NCBI RefSeq assembly: GCF_002159915.1
Contig: NZ_NFJP01000035.1
Location: 1 to 34,341 of the forward strand
Length of the DNA stretch: 34,341 bases
Direction of reading: 5' to 3'
Source: Gordonibacter sp. An230
GTDB lineage: Bacteria > Actinomycetota > Coriobacteriia > Coriobacteriales > Eggerthellaceae
Notes under the pieces: generated by a model
The model's database searches: none
What the model saw: the letters and a program-made list of their open reading frames with translations, nothing else
What the model was told of the DNA's origin: nothing
Made by a program: the position numbers and the translations under genes
In this document: positions 6,238 to 15,151 of the stretch, piece after piece
How the letters are laid out: the number at the start of each line of letters is the position of its first letter
Numbering within the stretch: position 1 is the stretch's first letter

Positions 6238-8790
6238 CTAGGAGACGCCCCGGAAGAGATGGCCGCTCGTCGTGCCGGGGACCTTCCCGATGGCATCGCC
6301 GCTGGCATGGGCGACGCTGCGGGCGCGCACGGCGCGGGCGACGGCCCTCGTCGTCTCCTCGACGTTCATGAGCGTGGTGTCCACCATGAGCGCTCCGATT
6401 CCCGCGCGCACGAGGTCGGGAACCGCATGCGCCACATCGAGCTGCACGCCGTTGTACAGATGGCTGCGCCCGAGCGCGTCGGTGACGACGGGGAACTCGT
6501 ACTCCTTGCGGTCGCGCAGGAAATGCGGGCTTTTTCGGCGCGGGCACGCATCGCAGTCCTGGTCGCAGGGGCCCTGGCTCATGAGCAGGCAGTGCTCGGT
6601 CACCATGAGCTCCTGAAAGCCGATGATGGTAAGCCCCAGCTCCACGGGGGCATCCTCGGCAAGATCGGCGATCTGGCCGAGCGTGAGCTCGGGCGAGAGC
6701 CACACGCGCGAGGCGCCGAGTTCTGCCGCGACGGCGAGGGAAAGCGTGTTCGTCACGGGCACATGGGGGCCAAGCTCGACCTCGCATCCGAGGTCGGCGG
6801 CGCGCACGAGCGCGCCGAGGCTTTCGGCCATCACGGGCTTGCCGGGTTTGACGAAGCGCCATGCGTCGAAGCCGAGCTCCTCCTCGCGCGTGCCCAGAAC
6901 CGGATCGTGCTCGACCACGGGCAGCACGGGGACGACCTGCTTCGGATAGCCGGCCTGCTCGGCGGTTGCGCTGCGCTGGCCGGCGATGACAGCCTCGCCC
7001 CGCTTGTAGTTGAGCGCAGGGACGTAGACGAGGTCGGCTCCCGCGCGTTTCGCGGCGCGCGCGCACGCGGGGTTCGTCGCCCAGGCGGCGATGCGGCACC
7101 CGCGAGGCCGCACGGGCGCCGGCGCCGAGCGCGCGCTCACGCGCGGCAGCACGCGGTCGCGCGATCCGGCGAGCAGCTTGCCGCGCAGGTCCTCGAGGGC
7201 GGCGGCGCGCACGCGATGCAGCTGGGAGAAGCCCACGCCCGCGCCTTCGTCGAGCTCGATCTCAAGCTCTGCCAGCGCGAACGGCGTCTGGCCGAGGCGG
7301 TCGATGTGGGCGCGCACGTCCTCGGCGTCGACGGGCTTGGTGCGGGCCGGCTCGACGGGATCGCCTTCGGCCGCGCCCACGGCGCGCAGCGCGCCTGCGT
7401 CCATGCGCCGCGCGGCCTCGGGAGCCAGCGAGAACTCCACGCGCAGGGGCTCGCCGAGCCGTAGCCGCGCGCGCCCGCGCACGGGCACGCGGGGAAGCCG
7501 CGGGTCGTCCTCGTAGGCGGCCTGCGCGCTGCGCACGCGGAACACGCGGTCGCCCTTCCCCACCGGGCGGTCGGGGAAGGTGCGCACGTTGCCGTCGCGA
7601 TCGAAGGCCACCTCGCCGAGCGCGTACGTGAAATGCCCCTTGTTCGTCCAGAACTCCAGCACGTCGCCGCATGCAAGCGCGCGCTCGGCGGCGACGGCGG
7701 CCACACCGTCTTTCACCGAGGCCACGCGCCCCACGAGCACGCCGCGGTTGTTCGGACGCCCGTAGCTCATGATGCCGTTGCCGCGAGCGCCCTCGAGGTA
7801 CGCGGTGGTGAACCCGCGCGAGAACGCCTCGGCGAGCGCTCGGTGCTCGTCGTCGGTGGCGTGCACGGAAGGATCCCGCGTCCAGGAGCGCTCGTCCGCC
7901 TCGCCATCGCAGGCCCCTCCCGCATCCGCGCCGCCTCCGGCCGCCGCGTCCCGCGCGGCGAGCGCGCGGTCGAGCACGGCGCGGTAGACGCCCACGACCG
8001 AATACACGTAGTCGGGCGATTTCATTCGACCCTCGATTTTGAGCGAGGCGACACCCGCGTGCACCAGGCTGGGCAGCAAATCGATCGTGCACAGGTCGCG
8101 CGGGGAGAGCAGATGCTCGCCCGGGGAGGGAAGGTTTTTGCGCTGCGCTTTGTTGTGCAGCGTGTAGGGAAGCCGGCAGGCCTGGGCGCACATGCCGCGG
8201 TTCGCCGAGCGCCCGCCGATGAGCGACGACATGAAGCACTGCCCCGAATAGCACACGCACAGCGCCCCGTGAGCGAACGACTCCACCTCCATGCCCAGCC
8301 CGTCCGCGACTTCGACCAAATGCGCGACCTCGATAAGCGACAGCTCGCGCGCGAGCGTCACGCGCTTCGCGCCGAGCCGAGCCGCCGCCTCGATGCCGGC
8401 AGCGTTGTGCGTGTTCATCTGCGTGGAAACATGCAGCCGCGCCTCGGGCAGCGAGCGAGAGAGCTCGGCGGCCACGCCGATGTCCTGCACGATGAACGCG
8501 TCGGCGCCGGCGCGATAGGCCTGGCGGGCCGTCTCGAGCGCGCGAGAGAGCTCGGATGGCAGCACGGCGGTGTTGAGCGCCACGTACACGCGCACGCCGC
8601 GCAGGTGGGCGTACTCGCACGCCTCGGCGAGCCCCTCGAGCGTGAAGTTGTCGGCGCCGCGACGCGCGTTGAACGACTCGAGCCCGAGGTACACCGCGTC
8701 GGCGCCGGCGCGCACGGCTGCGCGGAGCGCTTCGGCGTTGCCGGCCGGCGCGAGAAGCTCGACTGCTTTGAGCTGGGACGTTCGTGGCAT
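6238..8790 (-). CDS. Peptidase U32 family protein with DUF3656-type region
   Basis: An 850-aa protein of the U32 (collagenase-like) family. The N-terminal TIM-barrel-like domain starts with ELLAPAGN (11-18) and carries the family signature ESFAHGALC...YSGQC (170-185). Cysteines at 178, 180, 185, 201 and 205 follow the usual pattern, and a second cluster lies at 734, 742, 746 and 749. The length and long middle region fit the large members with a DUF3656 insertion. E. coli relatives RlhA and TrhP (YegQ) hydroxylate 23S rRNA C2501 and tRNA wobble uridine, using prephenate and probably an iron-sulfur cluster, so an RNA hydroxylation role is more likely than proteolysis. Which substrate it uses cannot be read from the sequence. 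The start at 8790 follows AAGGAAGGG. It is divergent from the PBP gene at 8928. Confidence 0.9.
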   Translation of the reverse strand: MPRTSQLKAVELLAPAGNAEALRAAVRAGADAVYLGLESFNARRGADNFTLEGLAEACEYAHLRGVRVYVALNTAVLPSELSRALETARQAYRAGADAFIVQDIGVAAELSRSLPEARLHVSTQMNTHNAAGIEAAARLGAKRVTLARELSLIEVAHLVEVADGLGMEVESFAHGALCVCYSGQCFMSSLIGGRSANRGMCAQACRLPYTLHNKAQRKNLPSPGEHLLSPRDLCTIDLLPSLVHAGVASLKIEGRMKSPDYVYSVVGVYRAVLDRALAARDAAAGGGADAGGACDGEADERSWTRDPSVHATDDEHRALAEAFSRGFTTAYLEGARGNGIMSYGRPNNRGVLVGRVASVKDGVAAVAAERALACGDVLEFWTNKGHFTYALGEVAFDRDGNVRTFPDRPVGKGDRVFRVRSAQAAYEDDPRLPRVPVRGRARLRLGEPLRVEFSLAPEAARRMDAGALRAVGAAEGDPVEPARTKPVDAEDVRAHIDRLGQTPFALAELEIELDEGAGVGFSQLHRVRAAALEDLRGKLLAGSRDRVLPRVSARSAPAPVRPRGCRIAAWATNPACARAAKRAGADLVYVPALNYKRGEAVIAGQRSATAEQAGYPKQVVPVLPVVEHDPVLGTREEELGFDAWRFVKPGKPVMAESLGALVRAADLGCEVELGPHVPVTNTLSLAVAAELGASRVWLSPELTLGQIADLAEDAPVELGLTIIGFQELMVTEHCLLMSQGPCDQDCDACPRRKSPHFLRDRKEYEFPVVTDALGRSHLYNGVQLDVAHAVPDLVRAGIGALMVDTTLMNVEETTRAVARAVRARSVAHASGDAIGKVPGTTSGHLFRGVS

Positions 8791-8893
8791 GGGGCGGCCC
8801 TTCCTTAACTTCGCGGGGCGGGATGGCCGAAACCGAGCGGAGCGGAGGAGGCTCCGCATTCCGGGTTCCTTGTGTGCTCCCGCGCGGCAACGA

Positions 8894-8921
8894 TTCGGTA
8901 TCGACGGCAAGCTAGTATAAT
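8894..8921 (+). promoter_or_regulatory. Promoter of the PBP gene, leaderless arrangement
   Basis: A perfect TATAAT (8916-8921) ends six bases before the ATG at 8928, so the expected start of transcription coincides with the start codon. The -35 is weak (TTCGGT, 8894-8899, spacer 16). No Shine-Dalgarno sequence lies between the -10 and the ATG, which supports a leaderless mRNA. Confidence 0.6.
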
Positions 8922-8927
8922 CGAATC

Positions 8928-11132
8928 ATGAAGATACGGAGAAAACAGCGCGAAAAGCGCACCCACGGACCGAAATGGGCCCTCCTCATCGCGGGAGCGG
9001 CGCTGTGCTTCATCACCTACTGGGGCGCCCAGGGCGCCCTGCGCATCATGGAGGGATGGACGGAAGGGCTGCCCTCCATCGAGGACGTCGATTTCACCGA
9101 CTACTCGAAGAAATCGGTCATGTACGCGAACGACGAGTCGACCGTGCTCGCCGAGTTCCGCCTGGAGAAGCGCGAGCCGCTCGAGAGCGCCGAGCAGATA
9201 AGCCCGTACGTCCTCAAGGGAACGGTGGACACCGAGGACGTGCGCTTCTACGAGCACGACGGCGTTGACCTCCTGGGCATCGCCCGCGCGTTCGTCAACA
9301 ACCTGACCGGCGGCGCCCTCGAGGGCGCGTCCACCATCACCCAGCAGCTCGTGCGCAACACCGTGCTGGCCGACGAGGCCAACGACATCTCCCTCGAGCG
9401 CAAGATCCGCGAGGCCGAGCTGGCCGTGGACATGGAGAAGCGCTTCAGCAAGGACGAGATCCTGCTCATGTACCTCAACACCATCAACTACGGCGACGGG
9501 TGCTACGGCATCGAGGCGGCGGCCCGGAACTACTTCCAGGTGTCGGCGGCCGACCTCACGCTCGCGCAGGCGGCGACGCTCGTGGGCATCCCGCAGTCGC
9601 CCACGTACCTCAATCCGAAAGAGTACCCCGACGCATGCCTCGAGCGGCGCAACACCGTGCTCGACCGCATGCTCTCCGCAGGCGACATCACGCAGGAGGA
9701 GCACGACGCGGCGCGGGCCGAGGAGCTCAACCTCAACCCCGCGCCCGCCACGCCCGAGGACGGCATCTACGCGTACCCGTACTTCAGCAGCTACGTGCAG
9801 CAGCTACTGAGCAACGACCCCGCGAAGTACGGCTTGACCGAGAGCAGCCTCTTCGAGGGAGGCTACACCATCTACACCTCGCTCGACCCGGCCATGCAGG
9901 AGGAGGCCGAGGCGGCCTGCGCCGAGCAGAACGCGCGCATGGTGGGCATGGGCCCCAACCTTGAGTCGGCGCTCGTGGCGATGGAGCCTGAGACGGGCCT
10001 GATCAAGGCCATGGTGGGCGGTCGCGATTACTACGAGAGCCAGTGGAACATCGCCACGCAAGGCGGGCAGCCCACCGGCTCGACGTTCAAGGTGTTCACG
10101 CTGGCCGCCGCCATCGAGCAGGGCATCAGCCCCGACACGAGGATCGACTGCAGCTCGCCCATGGACCGCCCGGGAGCCGAGCCGCTCGAGAACTTCGGAG
10201 GCGCCGATTACGGCATCCAGACCATCAAGGACGCCACCGCGCTCTCATCGAACACCGGCTACTACCGCCTCACCGAGCAGGTGACCCCCGCCGCCATGAA
10301 CGAGATGGCCACGCGCCTGGGCGTGGGCGGCGAGTTCGTTCCCAACAACACGCCCACCGCCGTGCTCGGCACGGAGAACTGCACGCCGCTCAGCATGGCG
10401 ACCGCCTACTCCACGCTGGCCACCGGCGGCGTGAAGCACGATCCCGTGGCCATCACGAAAATCGTCGACCAGGACGGCGACGTGGTGTACGAAGCCGCCA
10501 ACACGAGCGCCCGCGTGCTCACCGAAGAGGTGTCGGGCGCGGTGACGAAGGTGCTGCGCTCGGTGTTCGAGTCGAGCAACGGCACCGCCTACGGCTCCGG
10601 CCCGGCGAACGGCCAGCCCGTCGCGGGCAAAACGGGCACCGTGCAGGAATTCCGCGGCCATTGGCTCGTCGGCTACGCGCCGCAGCTGAGCTGCGCCGTG
10701 TGGCTGGGCAACCGCGACTACGAGCAGACCGACCCGAACCTGACCGCGAACCAGCTGTGGCAGGACTTCATGTCGCGCGCGCTCGCAGGTTCCGAGATCG
10801 AGCAATTCCCCGAGACCAAGGACCCCGAATACAAGAACGAATTCAACGAGAAGCAGGCCGAGAAGTACGGCAGCAGCAAAAAGGAGGACGGGGAGAACGG
10901 GCAAAACGAGGGAAGCGACCCCTCCAAAGCGCCCGACATGGCCGGCAAGACGCTCGACGACGCGATCGCGCAGCTGAGCGGCTACAACGCGTACATGATC
11001 GAGGAGTACTCCGACTCGGTTCCCGCAGGAACGATCATCGGGCAGAAAGTGGAGGGGGACAAGCTCATCCTCATCGTGTCGAAAGGTCGAAATCCGGGGC
11101 CGACTATCGGCTCCGAGCCGGGCTCCCCGTAA
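8928..11132 (+). CDS. Class A penicillin-binding protein with C-terminal PASTA domain
   Basis: A 734-aa bifunctional peptidoglycan synthase. After a short basic cytosolic tail comes a membrane anchor (17-38). The glycosyltransferase 51 domain has the catalytic Glu103 in TEDVRFYEH and the motif GASTITQQL (133-141). The transpeptidase domain has STFK (385-388, nucleophile Ser385), SSN (440-442) and KTGT (568-571). A Lys/Glu-rich linker leads to one PASTA domain (about 666-719), a module that binds peptidoglycan or beta-lactams. All catalytic motifs are intact. It acts at the outer face of the membrane, polymerising lipid II and cross-linking stems. Its paralogue at 12033-14453 converges on it. 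The start at 8928 lacks a ribosome-binding site and appears leaderless. Confidence 0.95.
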   Translation: MKIRRKQREKRTHGPKWALLIAGAALCFITYWGAQGALRIMEGWTEGLPSIEDVDFTDYSKKSVMYANDESTVLAEFRLEKREPLESAEQISPYVLKGTVDTEDVRFYEHDGVDLLGIARAFVNNLTGGALEGASTITQQLVRNTVLADEANDISLERKIREAELAVDMEKRFSKDEILLMYLNTINYGDGCYGIEAAARNYFQVSAADLTLAQAATLVGIPQSPTYLNPKEYPDACLERRNTVLDRMLSAGDITQEEHDAARAEELNLNPAPATPEDGIYAYPYFSSYVQQLLSNDPAKYGLTESSLFEGGYTIYTSLDPAMQEEAEAACAEQNARMVGMGPNLESALVAMEPETGLIKAMVGGRDYYESQWNIATQGGQPTGSTFKVFTLAAAIEQGISPDTRIDCSSPMDRPGAEPLENFGGADYGIQTIKDATALSSNTGYYRLTEQVTPAAMNEMATRLGVGGEFVPNNTPTAVLGTENCTPLSMATAYSTLATGGVKHDPVAITKIVDQDGDVVYEAANTSARVLTEEVSGAVTKVLRSVFESSNGTAYGSGPANGQPVAGKTGTVQEFRGHWLVGYAPQLSCAVWLGNRDYEQTDPNLTANQLWQDFMSRALAGSEIEQFPETKDPEYKNEFNEKQAEKYGSSKKEDGENGQNEGSDPSKAPDMAGKTLDDAIAQLSGYNAYMIEEYSDSVPAGTIIGQKVEGDKLILIVSKGRNPGPTIGSEPGSP

Positions 11133-11166
11133 AGGGCCCGGCTCCGGCCCGCCCTCCCCTTTTTTC
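11115..11166 (+). terminator. Candidate terminator overlapping the PBP stop
   Basis: Arms GAGCCGGGC (11115-11123) and GCCCGGCTC (11136-11144) flank the stop codon, and a run of T begins at 11160. The gap of about 15 nt between stem and T run makes an intrinsic terminator less certain. Confidence 0.4.
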
Positions 11167-11376
11167 GCTCCGGGCGCCCGCAGACGAGCGGCCCGATCCC
11201 GGACAATCAGCGATGCGCGCGCAGCTGCCCCGACGCTGGGATGCGCGCACGGGCCTCGAGCCAGTCCGCGGCGATGCGCGCGTCCCAGCGTCGGCGAGCG
11301 AAGCCGTCAACTGGCACCCCCCCCCCGCCACGCTCCGGGCACCCGCAGACGAGCGGCCCGATCCCGGACAGCCAGC
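11166..11376. repeat. Direct and inverted repeats in the inter-PBP gap
   Basis: A ~45-bp segment (CGCTCCGGGC...CAGACGAGCGGCCCGATCCC) occurs at 11166-11212 and 11331-11376, 165 bp apart, with few mismatches. Between the copies, CCGACGCTGGGA (11230-11241) has its exact complement at 11283-11294, which could form a 12-bp stem. A run of C lies just before the second copy. No gene is evident in 11133-11488. Confidence 0.65.
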
Positions 11377-11391
11377 GCCTAGCACGATGCG

Positions 11392-11420
11392 AGAAGGCCC
11401 GCCGAAGCGGGCCTTCTTTC
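11392..11420 (+). terminator. Intrinsic terminator between convergent genes
   Basis: A perfect 11-bp stem AGAAGGCCCGC (11392-11402) and GCGGGCCTTCT (11407-11417) with a CGAA tetraloop is followed on the plus strand by a T-rich stretch. It lies 72 nt beyond the minus-strand lipoprotein stop and would end plus-strand read-through. Confidence 0.75.
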
Positions 11421-11488
11421 GCTTTCCGTATGCGCCGATGCGCGTTCTGCAGGGCGCGCCGATGGCGAAGCTCTTCGTCGTGGCAGGC

Positions 11489-11992
11489 TTACTGCTTTTC
11501 AGCCGCTTTCTGATCGCCTTCCTCGAGCTTCTCGATACCCGCGTTGTACTGGTCCTGGATGTCGCCGATGCGCTCGTCGTACGACGCCCAGTCGAACGGC
11601 TGCTCTTCGGTTGCGCTATCGATCTCGGTGTAGAGGTCGACGTAGTCGCTCAGAGCGTCCTTGAGCGCGCCGGCCCCGTCGACGTACGCCTGCTGGATGT
11701 CCTTGAGATCCTCCGGAGCCTCGAGTTTTCCCAGATCATCGATGGTTTTGAACGCATTGTCCGCCTGAGTGCGCATGCTCACCACATCGCCGCGCGAAAC
11801 GGCGTCGGTGAAGCTCGCGAGCCTTTCCTGCAAGTCCTCCATAGTCTGGTTCACCTGCGACATGTACTCGCGATTGTCGGCCTGCCGCTGCGCCGCAGAG
11901 GTGTCCTGCTGCATGCAGCCCCCCAGCGTCGCAACCGCCAGAGCCGCGGCGCACAGCACGGCGAGCGCCCTGACGAACCTTGTATGCTTCAT
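11489..11992 (-). CDS. Small helical lipoprotein of unknown function
   Basis: A 167-aa protein with a type II signal peptide. Positive residues at 2-8 are followed by a hydrophobic stretch and the lipobox LGGC (23-26), so Cys26 would be lipidated and membrane-anchored. The mature part is Gln/Asp/Glu-rich and predicted by eye to be helical, with heptad-like stretches (SQVNQTMEDLQERLASF). No named family was recognised. It lies 40 nt downstream of the class A PBP gene on the same strand, with GGGAG about ten bases before its ATG, so the two probably form an operon. A role alongside that PBP at the cell surface is plausible but rests on position only. Confidence 0.75.
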   Translation of the reverse strand: MKHTRFVRALAVLCAAALAVATLGGCMQQDTSAAQRQADNREYMSQVNQTMEDLQERLASFTDAVSRGDVVSMRTQADNAFKTIDDLGKLEAPEDLKDIQQAYVDGAGALKDALSDYVDLYTEIDSATEEQPFDWASYDERIGDIQDQYNAGIEKLEEGDQKAAEKQ

Positions 11993-12032
11993 ATGCCTTG
12001 CTCCCTACGTCGTGATTGATGTCTGCATCGCA

Positions 12033-14453
12033 TCAGGCTGCGCGAACCGCGCGCCCGAGCCAAAGGTGCTGACGAACCAGCTGGTCGAAGCCGACGGCGG
12101 CCGGCGCCGCGCCGCCCCCCGTCGAGCCTCCCGGGTCTCCTCCCGTCGAGCCTCCGTCCGAGCCTCCTCCGGTCGAACCGCCGTCGGAGCCGCCCCCGGT
12201 CGAGCCGCCATCGCCGCCATCGCCGCCGGAGCCGCCGGTGTCGCCGCCAGGCGAACCGCCGTCGCCCGTATCGCCGCCGGAGCCGCCGTCGCCTGTCGAG
12301 GGGCCGTCGGACGCGCCGCCGCCGGGATCGGTCGTCGAAGAGCCGCCGTCGCCGGAGCCGCCGTATCCTCCGCCACCGTAGCCATAGCCGTAACCGTAGC
12401 CGCCGTTCGAGTACCCGTACGATCCCGACGAACCGCCGCGACCGTACCCGCCGTATCCTCCGACATGGTAGTCCGCATTGGAGAAGTCCTGGTACGGGGG
12501 ATCTTCCGCATCGGCGAACTCCTCGAGCGGAGCGAGCGCCAACGCTTGGCTCATGAACGAGCTGAACACGTCCCCCGCGCTCTCATGGTTCGGCAGGGTG
12601 ACTTGGTTGCTCGGATCGCCGAACCAGATGGACGTCGAGAGCTGGGGCGTGATGCCGCAGAACGTGATATCCAGGTAGCTCTCGCTCGTGCCGGTTTTGG
12701 CCGCCACCGTCTGCCCGCTCGACAGGCGCGCGTCGTAGCCCGTTCCCTGGGCTCCCGTGACGACCGTCTTCATGACCTCGATGGCCGCATGGGCCACCTC
12801 GGGGGAGATGACCTGCTCGCTCGCGGTCCTGCGCAGCTCGCTTCCCTCTTCGGCCGTGTTGTCGACGAGCACCTCGCCGTCGGCCTTGGTAATCGTCAGG
12901 ATGGGGTTGGGATCGTTGCGCACCCCCTGGTTCGCGATGGCCGCGTAAGCGGTGGCCATGTCGAGCATCGTCACGTTGTTGGAGCCGAGCGTCATCGACG
13001 GCGTGATGCTCAGCGGCGACGTGATGCCCATGCGCTGGGCGACCTCGGCCACCTTCTCCATGCCCACGGCCATCTCCAATCGCACGAAGCCGGTGTTCGA
13101 CGACACCTCGAAGGCGCGCGCGATGCTGCGGGTGCCGTAATTGTAGTTGTCGATGTTCTGAAGCGCGGGGGCGGTCGTGCCGTAGCCGGTGTTCGGGATG
13201 CTCGCGGGAGACGAGCAGTCGATCAGCGTGTCGGGCGAGATGCCCGCCTCAAGCGCTGCGATGAGCGTGAACGTCTTGAACGACGAGCCGGAGGGGCGGC
13301 CGGGGTGGTCGGGATCGGTGCCCTCGCCGGTGGCGAGGTTCACCTGCGAGTTGCCGCCGACCATGGCTTTGATGTTGCCCGTAGACGGCTCGATGCACAC
13401 GAGCGCCCCCTGGATGGCGTCGCTGCCGGTCTCCCCGTGTATCTTCTCCAGCTTGGCGGCGACGGCCGCCTCGGCCTGCTCCTGCACCGCCGGATCGAGC
13501 GTCGTGACGATGGTCAGCCCACCGCCGCCCACTTCTTTCGAGGAGTACCGGTACGGGCCGTCGGGATCGGTGAGCAGGCTCTTCACATAGCGAACGAAAT
13601 GCGGGTACTGGTAGATGCCCTCCTCGGCGGGAAGCGACTCGTTCAGCGCGAGGGGCTCGGCCTGCGCCGCGTCGTGCTCCTCCTGGGTGATGTAGCCGTT
13701 CGACAGCATGCGGTCGAGCACGAGATTGCGCCGCTCGAGGCAGTTCTGGCCATCGTCGACGAGGGGGTTGTTGTACGAGGGGGACTGGGGAATGCCCACG
13801 AGCGCCGCCGCCTCGGCGAGCGTGAGGTTCGCGGCGTCCTTCGAGAAATAGCGCTGCGCCGCCGCCTGGATGCCGTAGGTGCTGTTGCCGTAGTTGATGG
13901 TGTTGAGGTACATGAGCAGGATGTCGTTTTTGGAGTACCGCTCCTCGAGCTTCACCGACAGATACATCTCGCGCACCTTGCGCTTGAGGGAGATGTCCTC
14001 CATCTCGTCGACGAGGATGGTGTTGCGCACAAGCTGCTGGGTGATGGTGGACGCGCCCTCGCGGCCCGAACCCGTGATGTTCACGACGAGCGCGCGGGCG
14101 ATGCCCATGAGGTCGAAGCCTCCATGGTCGTAGAAGCGCTCGTCCTCGGTGGCGATAGTGCCTTGGAGGACGTACGGGCTGATCTCGCTCAGCTCCACGG
14201 GATCGCGGTTCTCAAGCTGGAACTTCGCAAGCACCGTGCCGTCCTCGGTCCTGACCTCCGAGGGCATCGACACGTTGAGCGAGTCCATGTCGTCGTAGTC
14301 GGGCAGATCCTGCAGCCACGACGTGCCGAGGGCCCACACGCCCACGAACGTCGAGATGACGACGGTCGAGAAAACGGCGACGACGACGAGCAGCCCGATT
14401 TTGGGCTGCTTCTTTTTGGCGCTAGGCCGATTCTTGATCGAGCGTGAAGCCAC
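12033..14453 (-). CDS. Class A penicillin-binding protein with Gly/Tyr/Ser-rich tail
   Basis: An 806-aa paralogue of the PBP at 8928. It has a basic N-terminus, a membrane helix (19-42), a GT51 domain with Glu103 in TEDERFYDH and GASTITQQL (133-141), and a transpeptidase with SSFK (390-393), SSN (451-453) and KTGTS (586-590). In place of a PASTA domain, residues about 665-781 form a low-complexity tail: first Gly-Tyr repeats, then GGSTGGGSDGG units, ending in a short ordinary segment. Such tails often span or bind the wall. The start is a GTG at 14453 (VASRSIKNRP) preceded by GGAGGT at good spacing; the frame extends 21 codons upstream without a better site. The lipoprotein gene follows 40 nt downstream. 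Confidence 0.94.
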   Translation of the reverse strand: MASRSIKNRPSAKKKQPKIGLLVVVAVFSTVVISTFVGVWALGTSWLQDLPDYDDMDSLNVSMPSEVRTEDGTVLAKFQLENRDPVELSEISPYVLQGTIATEDERFYDHGGFDLMGIARALVVNITGSGREGASTITQQLVRNTILVDEMEDISLKRKVREMYLSVKLEERYSKNDILLMYLNTINYGNSTYGIQAAAQRYFSKDAANLTLAEAAALVGIPQSPSYNNPLVDDGQNCLERRNLVLDRMLSNGYITQEEHDAAQAEPLALNESLPAEEGIYQYPHFVRYVKSLLTDPDGPYRYSSKEVGGGGLTIVTTLDPAVQEQAEAAVAAKLEKIHGETGSDAIQGALVCIEPSTGNIKAMVGGNSQVNLATGEGTDPDHPGRPSGSSFKTFTLIAALEAGISPDTLIDCSSPASIPNTGYGTTAPALQNIDNYNYGTRSIARAFEVSSNTGFVRLEMAVGMEKVAEVAQRMGITSPLSITPSMTLGSNNVTMLDMATAYAAIANQGVRNDPNPILTITKADGEVLVDNTAEEGSELRRTASEQVISPEVAHAAIEVMKTVVTGAQGTGYDARLSSGQTVAAKTGTSESYLDITFCGITPQLSTSIWFGDPSNQVTLPNHESAGDVFSSFMSQALALAPLEEFADAEDPPYQDFSNADYHVGGYGGYGRGGSSGSYGYSNGGYGYGYGYGGGGYGGSGDGGSSTTDPGGGASDGPSTGDGGSGGDTGDGGSPGGDTGGSGGDGGDGGSTGGGSDGGSTGGGSDGGSTGGDPGGSTGGGAAPAAVGFDQLVRQHLWLGRAVRAA

Positions 14454-14672
14454 GTGACACCTCCAAAAAACTCCGCCCATTGTATCATCGGGCCCTGCGC
14501 GCCCGTGAAACAACATAAGTTTGTTGGAAAAAGGTCATGACGCAAAAGCCCCGATCGTGCGCGGAGGCAGCGCGGAGAGAGAGCGCTTCACCCTCACATG
14601 CCGGGCGCGGCCAACCGCGCGCGGAGGGCTCTCTCGCGGATGCGTCGGGGCGGATCCCCTCGCCGCAGGAGG

Positions 14673-14966
14673 CTCCGCGGCCTTTGCGCGGGCGGGGTCC
14701 ACGAACAGGCGGCGATACTCCCACACCGCGGCCTCTGCGCGTCCGCGCGGATGCGCAGAGGCCGTCGGAAAGCGCGGCGCCGCGCGTGCCGTCGCAAAAG
14801 GGGACGCCCGCACGGGCGCCAGGGCCGCGAACTCGGCGAGGCGGCCTCCGCTCGGTTCGAAACGCCTTCCTTTGGGGACGCGTCCGCATGGACGCCCAGG
14901 GCCGCGAACCGCGCGGCTTCCGCCCCAACGCGTCGCAACAAAGACACGCCCGCATGGGCGCGCGGG
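14673..14966. repeat. Repeat array C in the argH-PBP gap
   Basis: Two families are visible. CCGCGGCCT(T/C)TGCGCG occurs at 14673 and 14726. Hairpin units of the form CGCCCGCACGGGCG / CGTCCGCATGGACG / CGCCCGCATGGGCG start at 14805, 14881 and 14947 (spacings 76 and 66); the first two are followed by CAGGGCCGCGAAC. A separate perfect stem GGCCTCTGCG...CGCAGAGGCC lies at 14730-14762. The region 14454-15109 holds no credible gene. Confidence 0.6.
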
Positions 14967-15109
14967 AAGGGGCCTGCCGCCGAAATTCGCAGTTCGCCAC
15001 CGGAGGGGCACCGACGCCGAGAGGCCGCCGGAGAGGCGCCGGCGCCGGGAGGCCGCCGGAGGGGCGCCGGCGCGGCAGAGGGAAGGCTGACGCCGAGGGC
15101 GGGGCGCGA

Positions 15110-15141
15110 CGGCGGGGCGGCGGGAGCGCCCCGCCCCGCCG
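15110..15141 (-). terminator. GC-rich hairpin after argH
   Basis: Arms CGGCGGGGCGG (15110-15120) and CCGCCCCGCCG (15131-15141) form an 11-bp stem starting 11 nt beyond the argH stop. There is no U tract, so termination is likely but not classical. Confidence 0.5.
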
Positions 15142-15151
15142 CCCCGCGCGA

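Noticed and set aside
11769-14447. Long open frame (892 codons) on the plus strand opposite the second PBP gene, and similar long frames opposite tyrS, U32, argG and argJ
   Set aside because: They lie exactly antisense to conserved genes, have Arg/Ala/His-rich composition typical of GC-rich shadow frames, and lack ribosome-binding sites and recognisable domains.
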